In this document: one piece after another, positions 35,818 to 44,995 of the stretch
Numbering within the stretch: the stretch's first letter is position 1
How the letters are laid out: the number at the start of each line of letters is the position of its first letter
DNA from: Tannerella sp.
GTDB taxonomy: Bacteria; Bacteroidota; Bacteroidia; Bacteroidales; Tannerellaceae
DNA: 52,297 nucleotides
Reading direction: 5' to 3'
Assembly: GCA_031257565.1 (NCBI GenBank)
Contig: JAIROL010000223.1
Location: forward strand, 1 to 52,297
Translations under genes and position numbers: made by a program
Notes under the pieces: generated by a model
Seen by the model: only the letters and a program-made list of their open reading frames with translations
What the model was told of the DNA's origin: nothing
Database searches by the model: none

Positions 35818-35911
35818 GTGTACATTATTTAATTTTTAACATTTCGGTAACATAGAACTCACAGCATGTTCATAACTCTTTGGCGCAAGCCGTTTTGCAT
35901 GTTCGTTTCAT
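35818..35911 (-). repeat. Intercistronic repeat, copy 3
   Basis: On the - strand this 94-bp stretch begins ATGAAACGAACATGC 13 nt after the susC stop and ends TGTACAC next to the susD ATG. It differs from copy 1 (1073-1165) at only a handful of positions and lies in opposite orientation about 34.7 kb away. It therefore interrupts a susC-susD operon without breaking either gene. Confidence 0.8.
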
Positions 35912-35924
35912 GTCTCCAATGTTT

Positions 35925-38900
35925 TTAGAAAGTTAAATTTACTCCGGTATTAAATAATTTCATCTGTGGATAATAATTAGCTCCGGCTTGATCTGACTCA
36001 GGATCCATTACTTTGAGTTTATCAAAAGTAAGCAGATTATGACCACTCAGGTATATGCGTAAGTTTGATATTTTAAGATTTTCCGCCAATGTTTTTGGTA
36101 ATGTATATCCTATTTCCAGGTTTTTCAGTCTGACAAACGAAGCATCTTTCATCCAAAAATCTGATTCCGCAGATGTAGAGGTAATCGACTCCACCCGGGG
36201 CATTGTGCCGTTGACGTTGTTTGGAGTCCAGCGATTATCTGTTCTTTCCTTAAATGCATTTCCGGTATGGTCGATTCTCATGTGAACAAGTTGTTGTGCA
36301 CGAGCCTGTCCTTGCATAAGCATGCTTAAATCAAAGTTTTTCCAATTAAGGTCAATATTAAATCCAAAAACGATTTCCGGAAAGTGCATCAGATTAGTCC
36401 TAACACGGTCTAAATCGTCAATAACGCCATTCCCGTCAACATCTTCGTAGATAAGATCACCGAGTTCTGCGCCCGGTTTACCGGGATATGAATCAAGATC
36501 TTCCTGAGTGCGGAAAATGCCTATGGCATGATAATAAAGTTCGGTACCCATAGGCTTACTTTCCGCTTTCATGTAATCGTGACCTTCTGGCCATGGAGTT
36601 TCATCAATATCAATTACTTTATTACGTGCAAACAGAAGATTCCCTGATAAATTTGTCACTACATCTCCTATTTTACTGTAGTGTGTAAGCAGAAGTTCTA
36701 CACCCTGATTTCTTACCTTTCCTATGTTTTCATTCGGAAGATTTATAAGTCCCGTATATTGTGGTATAGAAGCATTGCGGGAAGCAAGGATGTTAGATCT
36801 GGAAGTCCTGAATGCATCTATCTCAAATCCCAGTTTCCCATTCCATAATGATCCATCCAAGCCGATATTATATGTATTTGCGACTTCCCAGGAAATTTTT
36901 TCATTGGACAGACCTTCCGGATAAATGCCTTCAACATCTTTACCGCCAAATACATAATTCTTACCCAAAGCATACTTTAGCATATATTGGAACGCCTCGA
37001 CATTATCATTACCTTGTTGACCATATGACAGGCGTAGTTTCAGGTTATTTAGCCAGGAAGTTTTATCCTTAATAAAATTTTCTTCAGATAATCTCCATCC
37101 CAATGAAACGCCGGGGAAAAAGCCCCATCGTTCACCCGATGCAAAAATATATGAACCATCATAGCGGAAATTAAACTGTGCCATATACTTACCTGAATAA
37201 TCATAGGCAAAACGACCCAAAAAACTTCTACGTGCCTGTTCATAAGCGCTTCCCCAGTTGTTTATGTCATCTTTATTGCTACTTCCGGCAAATAACTGGT
37301 CAATGGCAGTTGAGAGATAGTTATTTCGGGAACCTCCAAAATTATGTCCCAGAAACTCGTTTTGTTCGAATCCAACCATTGCATTTACGCCATGTGTAGA
37401 AACAAAGGTTCGGTAATAATTGATTTTTGTATTCAGTGTAAGACTGGCGCTTGGTTTGTATTCCTGACTAAGGGACGCTTTTGTACGTCTTGAATACATC
37501 TGTCTGGTATAAGTATCAGCAGCTTCATCCAATTCATAATAATACATTGGCGTATACCAATCTTTACGGTCTTCACCTACTCTGTCATAAGCTGCATAAC
37601 CATCTATTGAAAGGCCTTGCGTAATCCAAGGCAAGTCAAGTTTGGCTGTAAAGGTACTATTAAAGACGCCCTTTTTATAATTCCGGTAGCCGCTTTCATC
37701 GGTTGCCAACGTAACAGGATTACCATCATTCGTGCCATAAGCAGGTAAACCATTTGGATAACGTGCTATTGCTGTAGGAAAACCGCGTGTTAATAGCCAA
37801 AATATTTGATTTGAACTCTCTCCCGAGAAATATTGGTCTTCAATACGTCCTGACAGGTCAACTGATAAGGTGAGGTTATTTGTTATTTTGGCGTCTATAT
37901 TGGAACGGACTTCGTATTGTTTATATTTGGTTGAATTCTCTTTGTATATTCCTTCTTGGTTAGAGTATCCCCCGCCAACATAATAGGAAACCCGGTCATT
38001 ACCCCCTCTGACTGAAATATTGTGTCGTTGTTGCAAAGCTGCTTTGCGTAATGTTTCTTTGTACCAGTCTGTATTGGGGTAATGAAGGGGATCGGAACCG
38101 TCTCTGAATTTTTGTATTTCTTCATCTGTATAACGTAACGGACGACCTGCATAACTTTCAATTTCGTTAAGTACTTCTGCATAAGTCGCTGCATCTGTTA
38201 ATTTAGGTAATCGGGTAGGCGTCTGCATGCCGATATTATAAGAATAATCAATCATCGGCTTTCCATCCTTACCCCGTTTAGTGGTAACAAGAATTACTCC
38301 ATTGGCTGAACGTGATCCATAAATGGCAGCAGAAGCATCTTTCAACACTGTGACACTTTCTATATCATTTGGATTAATTCTATCCAATGAACCCCGATTC
38401 GCTATTCCGTCTATAAGTATAAGAGGATCGTTATTCCCTGTAGTGCTTCTTCCCCGAATATTCACGGATGTACTCTCGGCTCCCGGTTCACCGGTACGGT
38501 TGCTTATCACTACCCCCGGAAGTCTTCCTTGCAAAGACATGCTTAAGTTCTGCGTTTTACTCTGAATGATCTGTTCTCCTTGAGTAATTGACAGCGCTCC
38601 CGTAACCAAGCCTCTTTTTTGCGTTCCGTAGCCGACAACAATTACTTCCTCTAAATTCAACAAATCTTCCTTCAAGATGATTGAAAGCCTGGTTTGGTTT
38701 CTTACTGATACATCCTGAGTTAAAAACCCTATATAAGAGACCTGTAGTATCGCATTTTCTGAAACTGAAAAAGAAAATTTCCCATCAATATTGCTTATGG
38801 ATCCATTTGTTGTTCCTTTCTCTATAATATTTGCTCCAATAATTGGTTCGCCATATTCATCAGTTATGGTTCCGGCTATTTCACGTTTGTTTTGGGAATT

Positions 38901-39299
38901 AGCATTTGTACCTTTATTTTGAGCGTTGAAAATAGAAATAGCCTTTCCTTTTACTTCAAAACCAATATTTTTACTCCGAAATAAGGTCGTTAAGATTTGA
39001 TTCAAGTTTTTATTGGTTACGTTGATAGAATACTTTTCTTTTACGTCAACATCGTTAAGGCGGACAATGATAGAGTAGCCGCTCTTTTGTTCAATGTCGG
39101 AAATGATGCGGTTGAGCGGAGTTTCGGCGTGTTTAATCGTAATTATTGTGTCTTGTAAAATCCATAGATTTGCAGACAATGTAACCGTAGTCAGAAAACT
39201 TAGTAATAAAGTCAATGAGAAAAAGCGAAAATAATCTTTTTTCTGCTTCAAATTGAAATTAATTCTATATTTAAATTCTTTTTTTATGTATATTTTCAT
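35925..39299 (-). CDS. STN-containing SusC/RagA-like TonB-dependent transducer-transporter
   Basis: This protein has 1124 residues. A basic N-terminal stretch and hydrophobic segment (about 26-44) form the signal region. Residues of about 50-127 are an STN (secretin/TonB short N-terminal) domain (IISDIEQKSGYSIIVRLNDV), then a carboxypeptidase-regulatory-like domain (139-210: IAGTITDEYGEPIIGANIIE), TonB-box-like LEEVIVVGYG (216-225), a plug (GRLPGVVIS, VLKDASAAIYGSRSANGV) and a barrel ending LFNTGVNLTF. The STN domain is what TonB receptors use to contact a FecR anti-sigma factor, and exactly such a gene, with its ECF sigma factor, lies upstream. Glycan binding here probably switches on the locus itself. 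Confidence 0.95.
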   Translation of the reverse strand: MKIYIKKEFKYRINFNLKQKKDYFRFFSLTLLLSFLTTVTLSANLWILQDTIITIKHAETPLNRIISDIEQKSGYSIIVRLNDVDVKEKYSINVTNKNLNQILTTLFRSKNIGFEVKGKAISIFNAQNKGTNANSQNKREIAGTITDEYGEPIIGANIIEKGTTNGSISNIDGKFSFSVSENAILQVSYIGFLTQDVSVRNQTRLSIILKEDLLNLEEVIVVGYGTQKRGLVTGALSITQGEQIIQSKTQNLSMSLQGRLPGVVISNRTGEPGAESTSVNIRGRSTTGNNDPLILIDGIANRGSLDRINPNDIESVTVLKDASAAIYGSRSANGVILVTTKRGKDGKPMIDYSYNIGMQTPTRLPKLTDAATYAEVLNEIESYAGRPLRYTDEEIQKFRDGSDPLHYPNTDWYKETLRKAALQQRHNISVRGGNDRVSYYVGGGYSNQEGIYKENSTKYKQYEVRSNIDAKITNNLTLSVDLSGRIEDQYFSGESSNQIFWLLTRGFPTAIARYPNGLPAYGTNDGNPVTLATDESGYRNYKKGVFNSTFTAKLDLPWITQGLSIDGYAAYDRVGEDRKDWYTPMYYYELDEAADTYTRQMYSRRTKASLSQEYKPSASLTLNTKINYYRTFVSTHGVNAMVGFEQNEFLGHNFGGSRNNYLSTAIDQLFAGSSNKDDINNWGSAYEQARRSFLGRFAYDYSGKYMAQFNFRYDGSYIFASGERWGFFPGVSLGWRLSEENFIKDKTSWLNNLKLRLSYGQQGNDNVEAFQYMLKYALGKNYVFGGKDVEGIYPEGLSNEKISWEVANTYNIGLDGSLWNGKLGFEIDAFRTSRSNILASRNASIPQYTGLINLPNENIGKVRNQGVELLLTHYSKIGDVVTNLSGNLLFARNKVIDIDETPWPEGHDYMKAESKPMGTELYYHAIGIFRTQEDLDSYPGKPGAELGDLIYEDVDGNGVIDDLDRVRTNLMHFPEIVFGFNIDLNWKNFDLSMLMQGQARAQQLVHMRIDHTGNAFKERTDNRWTPNNVNGTMPRVESITSTSAESDFWMKDASFVRLKNLEIGYTLPKTLAENLKISNLRIYLSGHNLLTFDKLKVMDPESDQAGANYYPQMKLFNTGVNLTF

Positions 39300-39352
39300 A
39301 CTTTTGTGTTGTGATTGTTTGTTAATAACTTATGTTTTAATAACAATTTCTT

Positions 39353-39383
39353 GAACCGGAGAAACTCGTCCTTTCTCCGGTTC
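39353..39383 (-). terminator. Hairpin between fecR-like and susC genes
   Basis: A 12-bp perfect inverted repeat (GAACCGGAGAAA at 39353-39364 with TTTCTCCGGTTC at 39372-39383, 7-nt loop) lies in the 141-bp gap. No T run follows on the - strand, so it may be a weak terminator or an attenuator that separates the regulator transcript from susC, whose ECF-dependent promoter should be between it and 39300. Confidence 0.55.
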
Positions 39384-39440
39384 TTATGTGTGTTTCAAGA
39401 GGTATCTGCCATATATGTACGGATTTAAAGGTTAAACAAT

Positions 39441-40445
39441 TTATTTTTTACTCACGCTAACGGTATTGTTTTTTACTTCGATCTTATATTTCTTATCCAC
39501 ATCCAGATAATTTAGGATTTCACTCAGGCTCAGATCCAGATTGATGCTACCCATGAAATGTTCTTTTTTTAACTCATCACACTCAATCAGGATACGGACA
39601 TTAAAATGTTCTTCCAGCATTTTATAGATTTCAGGTATGGAAGCCTGATGGAATGAAAGTTTTCCTTTTGTCCATTGTGCGGCTAAGTAGGCGTCGACCT
39701 GTTCGATAACAACCAAATCTAAAGCCCTATTATAGATTATCTTTTCATCCGGAACCAAAGAATACAAATTCCCGGATATATCAATATCTACGCCACCTTC
39801 CAACAGGTCGATCGCCCATTTGTTGTCTTCGGGATAAGAACGTACATTGAACTGTGTGCCTGTAGCTGTTACTGTTATATCTCCGGTATGAACGGAAAAA
39901 GGAAGTTTTTTATTTTTCTTCACTTCAAAATAAGCTTCTCCTTTCAGATAAAGATGGCGGTCTGTTGTTCCGAAGAAAGTACTATATTTTAATTCCGACT
40001 TTGAATTTATCCAGGCAATCGTTCCGTCGGGTAAAAGAAGCCGGGTTTGTCCACCCAAGGGCGTGGCTGTTTCGATCCAGCTAATATCCTCGTTTAAATG
40101 AATATATTTAGTATACATATAGATAGAGCTGATAGAGCTTAACAGTATAAGCATAACTGCCGCTGCGATATTTCTTAACGTCGTAAGCCTTTGAGCGTTT
40201 CTTTTGTATGGATTTCCAGAGCCGATATTCGCCTTTTCTTTTAATAAGAGGAAGTTGGCCTCTTTAGAGGATTCAAAAACCGGAATACGTAGTAAGGCGT
40301 TCAATTTCATGGCCTCCTCAAATTGTTCCTTATAAGAAAGATTCTGAAGAATCATGGAGAACATTTTCTCTTTATCCTCTGCAGAAATTTTTCGTGAGAT
40401 ATATTCCGCTAATAATTTATCGAATAACTGATCGTTTTGTTGCAT
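39441..40445 (-). CDS. FecR-family anti-sigma factor
   Basis: This 334-residue protein has a cytoplasmic N-terminal part (1-90) that would hold the sigma factor, one membrane helix (about 92-112, NIAAAVMLILLSSISSIYMY), a periplasmic FecR domain (about 125-225: ETATPLGGQTRLLLPDGTIAWINSKSELKY, GEAYFEVKKNKKLPFSVHTG) and a C-terminal DUF4974-type domain (about 255-330: LSFHQASIPEIYKMLEEHFNV, LSEILNYL). In Bacteroidota such proteins relay a signal from the STN domain of a SusC-like receptor to an ECF sigma factor. Both partners flank it (sigma factor upstream, STN-SusC downstream) on the same strand. Confidence 0.94.
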   Translation of the reverse strand: MQQNDQLFDKLLAEYISRKISAEDKEKMFSMILQNLSYKEQFEEAMKLNALLRIPVFESSKEANFLLLKEKANIGSGNPYKRNAQRLTTLRNIAAAVMLILLSSISSIYMYTKYIHLNEDISWIETATPLGGQTRLLLPDGTIAWINSKSELKYSTFFGTTDRHLYLKGEAYFEVKKNKKLPFSVHTGDITVTATGTQFNVRSYPEDNKWAIDLLEGGVDIDISGNLYSLVPDEKIIYNRALDLVVIEQVDAYLAAQWTKGKLSFHQASIPEIYKMLEEHFNVRILIECDELKKEHFMGSINLDLSLSEILNYLDVDKKYKIEVKNNTVSVSKK

Positions 40446-40517
40446 ATATTACGTCCTTTAATAATAATACGAATCTCGTAACAGAAACATTTAGATGAAA
40501 GACGTTTTTTTTTATTT

Positions 40518-41099
40518 TTATAGAAAAAAAATAAGTAACAGGTGTTTTAACAGCTCTCTAAGGCGGTCAAAAGCGTTTTTTAGTTGTACCCTAACCGTAC
40601 TGATTGTTATATCCATACATTCGGCAATTTCTTCTGCGGATTTACCCTCATAGAAATAAATGGTAAAAATCTCCCGACACCGTGGTGGTAGTTGATCAAT
40701 AGCTTTTTTTATTTCTTCTTCAGCCTGCCTCAATTCGACGTATTCTAAGGGTTGTGGAGTAGCGCGGATATAATTTTCCTGATAAGATAAGATGAATTGT
40801 TCCCTATGACTTTCCAACGCCCGACGGAGAGATTGTCGGGCGCGTAAATAATCAATCGAACAGTTTTGAACAGTTTTGAACAGATAGGACTTTATTGGAA
40901 AAACAAGAGATCCCCGTTTATTCCAAACCTGCAAAAAAACATCATTCACCACTTCACATGAAGCATCCTCATCATTTATATAATAAAAAGCAACTGTCTT
41001 TAGATAGACATAATAGGCGTCATAAAGCTTCTTAAAAGATATTTCATCTCCTTCGTTTATTTTTTCAATAATATGCTTATCTATCCGCTCTATTTGCAT
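40518..41099 (-). CDS. ECF-type RNA polymerase sigma factor
   Basis: This 193-residue protein has the two sigma-70 regions of the ECF group. Region 2 is at about residues 10-85 (SFKKLYDAYYVYLKTVAFYY, VFLQVWNKR, SYLFKTVQNCSIDYLRAR). Region 4 is at about 125-185 (AIDQLPPRCREIFTIYFYEG, SAEEIAECMDITISTVRVQL, a helix-turn-helix). It ends in a hydrophobic tail LLLIFFL. It is the first gene of the sigma-fecR-susC-susD-GH106 set and should drive the susC promoter when released by FecR. A TATCTTTG element upstream (41130-41137) suggests the gene itself is read by the main sigma factor. Confidence 0.94.
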   Translation of the reverse strand: MQIERIDKHIIEKINEGDEISFKKLYDAYYVYLKTVAFYYINDEDASCEVVNDVFLQVWNKRGSLVFPIKSYLFKTVQNCSIDYLRARQSLRRALESHREQFILSYQENYIRATPQPLEYVELRQAEEEIKKAIDQLPPRCREIFTIYFYEGKSAEEIAECMDITISTVRVQLKNAFDRLRELLKHLLLIFFL

Positions 41100-41129
41100 A
41101 ATAACATACTAATATGTTTGTTTTGGATA

Positions 41130-41137
41130 CAAAGATA
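41130..41137 (-). promoter_or_regulatory. Promoter -7 element of the ECF sigma gene
   Basis: CAAAGATA on the + strand is TATCTTTG on the - strand, an exact TAnnTTTG match, 30 nt before the sigma gene start. No good -33 was found at the normal spacing. Confidence 0.5.
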
Positions 41138-41151
41138 GATAAAATAGATAT

Positions 41152-41190
41152 TTTGTAATTGTTTGTTATACTATATTTTTGTAGTACAAA
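41152..41190 (+). promoter_or_regulatory. fucI promoter with overlapping palindrome
   Basis: TTTG (41152-41155) and TATTTTTG (41174-41181) match the -33 and -7 elements with an 18-nt spacer. The -7 overlaps TTTGTA-G-TACAAA (41178-41190), a palindrome with 6-bp arms. Overlap with the -7/start region would suit a repressor such as the fucose-responsive FucR known in Bacteroides; no repressor gene is present here, so that link is inference. Confidence 0.6.
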
Positions 41191-41208
41191 TAAGTTTATT
41201 CATTTTTA

Positions 41209-43008
41209 ATGTCAATACAGATGAAAACAAAAAGATTTCAGGGCGACTGGCCTAAGATAGGTATTCGTCCGACAATAGACGGTCGTATGGGTGGCGTGCG
41301 CGAGTCGCTCGAAGAACAAACCATGAATATGGCAAAGAGCGTAGTGGAATTGCTCGCTACCCACGTGAAATATCCGGACGGTACGCCGGTACAGTGCGTA
41401 ATAGCGAATTCGACAATCGGACGTGTAGCGGAAAGTGCGGCATGTGCCGAACAGTTCAAAAAAGAGAATGTCGGCGTGACGATTACGGTTACTCCATGTT
41501 GGTGTTATGGCAGTGAAACGATGGACATGGATCCGCATACGGTGAAGGCTGTCTGGGGGTTTAACGGAACGGAACGTCCCGGAGCTGTTTATCTGGCGGC
41601 AGTATTAGCGGCTCATGCGCAGAAAGGTTTGCCGGCTTTCGGAATTTATGGACATGATGTGCAGGATATGTCGGATACCGGCATGCCTTGTGACGTAAAA
41701 GAAAAGTTACTTCGCTTCGCCCGTGCCGCTATGTCGGTTGCAATTATGCGCGGTAAATCATATTTATCTATCGGCGCCGTTTGTATGGGTATAGCCGGTT
41801 CGATTGTCAATACGGACTTCTTCGAGGATTATCTGGGTATGCGCTGCGAAGGCGTCGATGAAGTGGAAATCATACGTCGTATGACATTGGGTATATATGA
41901 TAAAGAAGAGTTTGAAAAGGCGCTGGCATGGGCTAAAGCTAATTGCAAAGAATATGAAGATATCTGTAATCGTGCAGATTTGCAGAAATCCCGTGAAGAA
42001 AAGGATAAAGATTGGGAGTTTATTGTAAAAATGACGCTCATTGTGCGTGATTTGATGATCGGAAATCCGAAATTGAAAGAAATGGGATTCGGAGAAGAAT
42101 CATTAGGACATAATGCGATTGCCGGAGGTTTCCAGGGGCAACGCCAATGGACGGATTTCTATCCGAACGGAGACTTTACGGAAGCAATTATGAACTCTTC
42201 ATTTGATTGGACGGGCGTTCGTCAGCCGTTTGTGCTTGCGACGGAAAATGATGCATTGAACGGAACAGCCATGTTGCTTGGTTATCTGTTGACTAATACG
42301 GCACAGATATTTGCAGACGTGCGTACCTATTGGAGTCCGGACTCTGTGGAGCGAGTGACAGGCAAAAAGCTGGAAGGTAAAGCCGCAAACGGTCTTATCC
42401 ATCTTATTAATTCGGGGGCCGCCTCTTTAGATGGTTCGGCGCGTCAGACCGATAAGGATGGTAATCCGGCGATGAAACCTTTCTGGGAAATCGGCGAAGC
42501 CGAAGCGCAGGCTTGCCTGGATGCAACAAATTGGGTTCCGGCTAACCGTGAATATTTCCGTGGCGGCGGTTTTTCCTCTAAATTTCTAACACGTCAGAAT
42601 ATGCCTTGTACAATGGTTCGTCTGAACTTAGTGAAAGGGTTAGGGCCTGTTTTACAAATAGCGGAAGGATGGACGGTTGAATTAGATCCGGCGTCACATA
42701 AGATTCTGGATGATCGCACGGATAAAGGATGGCCTACAACATGGTTTGCTCCGCGCCTGAATAATTCCGATGCATTTAAAGATGTTTACTCGGTAATGAA
42801 CAACTGGGGCGCCAATCATGGCGCAATCAGTTACGGACATATCGGGGCAGACCTGATTACGTTGGCCTCCATGTTGCGTATACCGGTTTGTATGCATAAT
42901 GTTGAAGATGGAAATATCTTCCGTCCTGCCGCATGGAACGCATTTGGAATGGATAAGGAGGGTGCGGATTACCGCGCTTGTCAGACTTACGGTCCGCTTT
43001 ATAAGTAA
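41209..43008 (+). CDS. fucI: L-fucose isomerase
   Basis: This 599-residue cytoplasmic enzyme has the full length expected (about 590). It converts L-fucose to L-fuculose, the first step of fucose catabolism, with a divalent metal. Blocks typical of FucI are [82 protein letters not shown], and near the end [27 protein letters not shown] with the metal-binding His. An alternative ATG is at 41221 (MKTKRFQG). It is followed 33 nt later by the fucose permease, so the pair imports and isomerises fucose. Fuculose kinase and aldolase genes are not in the window. Confidence 0.97.
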   Translation: MSIQMKTKRFQGDWPKIGIRPTIDGRMGGVRESLEEQTMNMAKSVVELLATHVKYPDGTPVQCVIANSTIGRVAESAACAEQFKKENVGVTITVTPCWCYGSETMDMDPHTVKAVWGFNGTERPGAVYLAAVLAAHAQKGLPAFGIYGHDVQDMSDTGMPCDVKEKLLRFARAAMSVAIMRGKSYLSIGAVCMGIAGSIVNTDFFEDYLGMRCEGVDEVEIIRRMTLGIYDKEEFEKALAWAKANCKEYEDICNRADLQKSREEKDKDWEFIVKMTLIVRDLMIGNPKLKEMGFGEESLGHNAIAGGFQGQRQWTDFYPNGDFTEAIMNSSFDWTGVRQPFVLATENDALNGTAMLLGYLLTNTAQIFADVRTYWSPDSVERVTGKKLEGKAANGLIHLINSGAASLDGSARQTDKDGNPAMKPFWEIGEAEAQACLDATNWVPANREYFRGGGFSSKFLTRQNMPCTMVRLNLVKGLGPVLQIAEGWTVELDPASHKILDDRTDKGWPTTWFAPRLNNSDAFKDVYSVMNNWGANHGAISYGHIGADLITLASMLRIPVCMHNVEDGNIFRPAAWNAFGMDKEGADYRACQTYGPLYK

Positions 43009-43041
43009 AGTTTTTAGCGTTAAAAAATAAATAATGTACGC

Positions 43042-44343
43042 ATGAAAGAACAAAAACCAAACGTTATACCCGGGGCGCTGATTTTTCCGTTTATTCTGGT
43101 GACCTCATTATTTGCTTTATGGGGATTTGCCAATGATATCACAAATCCGATGGTAGCTGCTTTCAAAAACATCCTGCTGATTTCAAATTTTGAAAGTTCT
43201 CTGGTGCAATTTGCTTTTTACGGAGGTTATTGCTTCATGGCAATACCTGCGGCTATTTTTATAAAAAAGTTTAATTATAAAAAAGGCATTCTTCTTGGTT
43301 TAGCCTTGTACTCCGTCGGATGTTTTCTTTTTATTCCTGCAGGTAATGCAATGGTTTTCTGGGCATTTCTTATAGCCTATTTTATAATGACATGCGGTCT
43401 GGCATTTCTGGAGACAACATCCAATCCTTTTATCTTGTCTATGGGGCCGGAAGATACTTCAACGCAACGACTTAATTTTGCTCAGGCATTTAATCCGATG
43501 GGATCGTTGACGGGTATGTTGATTGCAAAAGAGCTGATTTTGGCCCGTCTGAATCCGGCAACAGAGGCGGAGCGCGCCGAGTTACGGATATCAAATCCGG
43601 AAGCCTTTGCGGCTATTCAAAAAGCGGATATGGATGTAGTAAGCGGTCCTTATCTTGTGTTAGGCGCCGTAGTCCTGGCGTTTCTCATCGTCTTCCTCAT
43701 CTCAAAGCTTCCACAGGAAAGCGATACTTCGGAAAAAACATCAAAAAACGGATCCGTATTCGGAAGACTTATAAAAAATAAACGTTATGTGAGTTCTGTT
43801 GTTGCTCAGATATTTTATGTCGGCGTACAAATCATGGTCTGGACATTTATTATCCAGTATGCGGAAAAGGAATTGGGTATGGCGAAGTCTACAGCTCAGG
43901 GATACAATATGGTTGCTATGGTTACGTTTGTTTCCTGTCGGTTTATTTGTACGTTTCTTTTAAAATATATCAAACCAAGCCTGTTGTTGATGATACTGGC
44001 GATAGGTGGAATCCTGTTTACCGCAGGCGTGATTTTTATCAAAGGGATGACGGGGCTTTATTGTCTTGTGGCTATATCTGCTTGTATGTCTCTTATGTTT
44101 CCTACAATTTATGGTATTGCACTCAGGGGGTTGGGGGATGACGCCAAATTAGGTTCGGCGGGTTTAATACTTGCTATTGGCGGAGGATGTCTGATGCCTC
44201 CTATGCAAGGGTTGTTGATTGATAAGGCTCATTGGTTTGCTTCGCTGTCTTCGGTGCGCGTATCATTTGTCTTACCATTGATTTGCTTTATTGTCATAGC
44301 GACTTATGCATATATGATGAGCCGGTTGAAAGCTGAAGAATAA
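43042..44343 (+). CDS. fucP: L-fucose:proton symporter (FucP family, MFS)
   Basis: This 433-residue inner-membrane protein has about 12 hydrophobic segments. It belongs to the FucP branch of the major facilitator superfamily: LFALWGFANDITNPMVAAFK carries the acidic residue equivalent to the proton/substrate Asp of E. coli FucP, and CGLAFLETTSNPFI carries the conserved Glu; FAQAFNPMGSLTG is another family block. It lies directly after fucI in the same operon, which supports fucose as substrate over the related glucose/galactose (GluP) function. A strong bidirectional terminator follows its stop. Confidence 0.94.
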   Translation: MKEQKPNVIPGALIFPFILVTSLFALWGFANDITNPMVAAFKNILLISNFESSLVQFAFYGGYCFMAIPAAIFIKKFNYKKGILLGLALYSVGCFLFIPAGNAMVFWAFLIAYFIMTCGLAFLETTSNPFILSMGPEDTSTQRLNFAQAFNPMGSLTGMLIAKELILARLNPATEAERAELRISNPEAFAAIQKADMDVVSGPYLVLGAVVLAFLIVFLISKLPQESDTSEKTSKNGSVFGRLIKNKRYVSSVVAQIFYVGVQIMVWTFIIQYAEKELGMAKSTAQGYNMVAMVTFVSCRFICTFLLKYIKPSLLLMILAIGGILFTAGVIFIKGMTGLYCLVAISACMSLMFPTIYGIALRGLGDDAKLGSAGLILAIGGGCLMPPMQGLLIDKAHWFASLSSVRVSFVLPLICFIVIATYAYMMSRLKAEE

Positions 44344-44368
44344 AAAAGGCGCTTAAAGCGCCTTTTTT
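44342..44368. terminator. Bidirectional intrinsic terminator
   Basis: AAAAAAGGCGCTT and AAGCGCCTTTTTT form a nearly perfect 12-13-bp stem with a one- to three-base loop, A run on one side and T run on the other. It serves both fucP (+) and the convergent cupin gene (-), overlapping both stop codons. Confidence 0.9.
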
Positions 44369-44819
44369 ATTCTTCGACTGCTATCTTAGCGATAACTTTT
44401 CGGATGTCTCCCTGTCCGATTCCAGGGGCATGCCCGTCTTCCGGGAAGTAGATTGCGAACTGTCCGGGATAGAGTTTGGAATAGGTAGTCGGGAAATCGT
44501 GGTAAAACATAATGTCTTTTTTTTCATCATAAGGTTCGGAGATAATCATCAGTTCGTCGCCGGCTTTCCATCCGATACTTTCCACTCCTACAAGCGGGGT
44601 CTGTATATCGATAAATTTTTTGTGTGATTCAAGAACTGCATCCTGTGGGTCTTTGCCGCGCAATCGTGCGATGGAAAAATATAAGCGCGGATCATTTGTT
44701 TCAATTTTTCCTTCTTTTAACCGGGTAAAATCAGTATGTCTGATAAAATCGAAAGCCTTTTTAAATAAAGGATGCAAAGAGTGATACTGATAAGCGTTTT
44801 CTAATGAATCTAATATCAT
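44367..44819 (-). CDS. YhcH/YjgK/YiaL (EbgC-like, DUF386) family cupin
   Basis: This 150-residue single-domain beta-barrel protein has the family blocks ESHKKFIDIQTPLVGVESIGW and FYHDFPTTYSKLYPGQFAIY followed by FPEDGHAPGIG. The His, Asp and Gln of ESHKKFIDIQ and the later His of EDGHAPG are the conserved metal- or ligand-binding residues. Relatives include the EbgC subunit of a beta-galactosidase and the sialic-acid anomerase NanQ, so a sugar mutarotase or accessory role is likely. It is convergent with fucP and shares its terminator, and no operon partner is evident. Which sugar it acts on cannot be read from the sequence. Confidence 0.9.
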   Translation of the reverse strand: MILDSLENAYQYHSLHPLFKKAFDFIRHTDFTRLKEGKIETNDPRLYFSIARLRGKDPQDAVLESHKKFIDIQTPLVGVESIGWKAGDELMIISEPYDEKKDIMFYHDFPTTYSKLYPGQFAIYFPEDGHAPGIGQGDIRKVIAKIAVEE

Positions 44820-44934
44820 AATTATTAGTTTTTAGTAATACAATTATTTTGCTTAATAAAGAGTACGTAAAAATAACGCTTTTAACAATTGATTGTTGCA
44901 TCTTATTATGCAAAATAGTCACAAACAAACATAA

Positions 44935-44970
44935 AAAAGGCGCTTTAAAACACTTTTTGACGCGCCTTTT
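44935..44970 (-). terminator. Intrinsic terminator after tldE-like gene
   Basis: AAAAGGCGC (44935-44943) pairs with GCGCCTTTT (44962-44970); on the - strand the stem is followed by TTTTTTATG. It lies 26 nt beyond the stop of the PmbA/TldE gene and ends the tldD-tldE unit. The core sequence resembles the fucP terminator. Confidence 0.75.
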
Positions 44971-44995
44971 GTGAATAGATATGAAATTCGCGTTT

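Noticed and set aside
40858-40883. 10-bp tandem repeat (CAGTTTTGAA twice) in the ECF sigma gene as a phase-variation tract
   Set aside because: Only two units, and the encoded residues (FKTVQNCSIDYL) fit the conserved sigma region 2, so it is explained by coding constraint.
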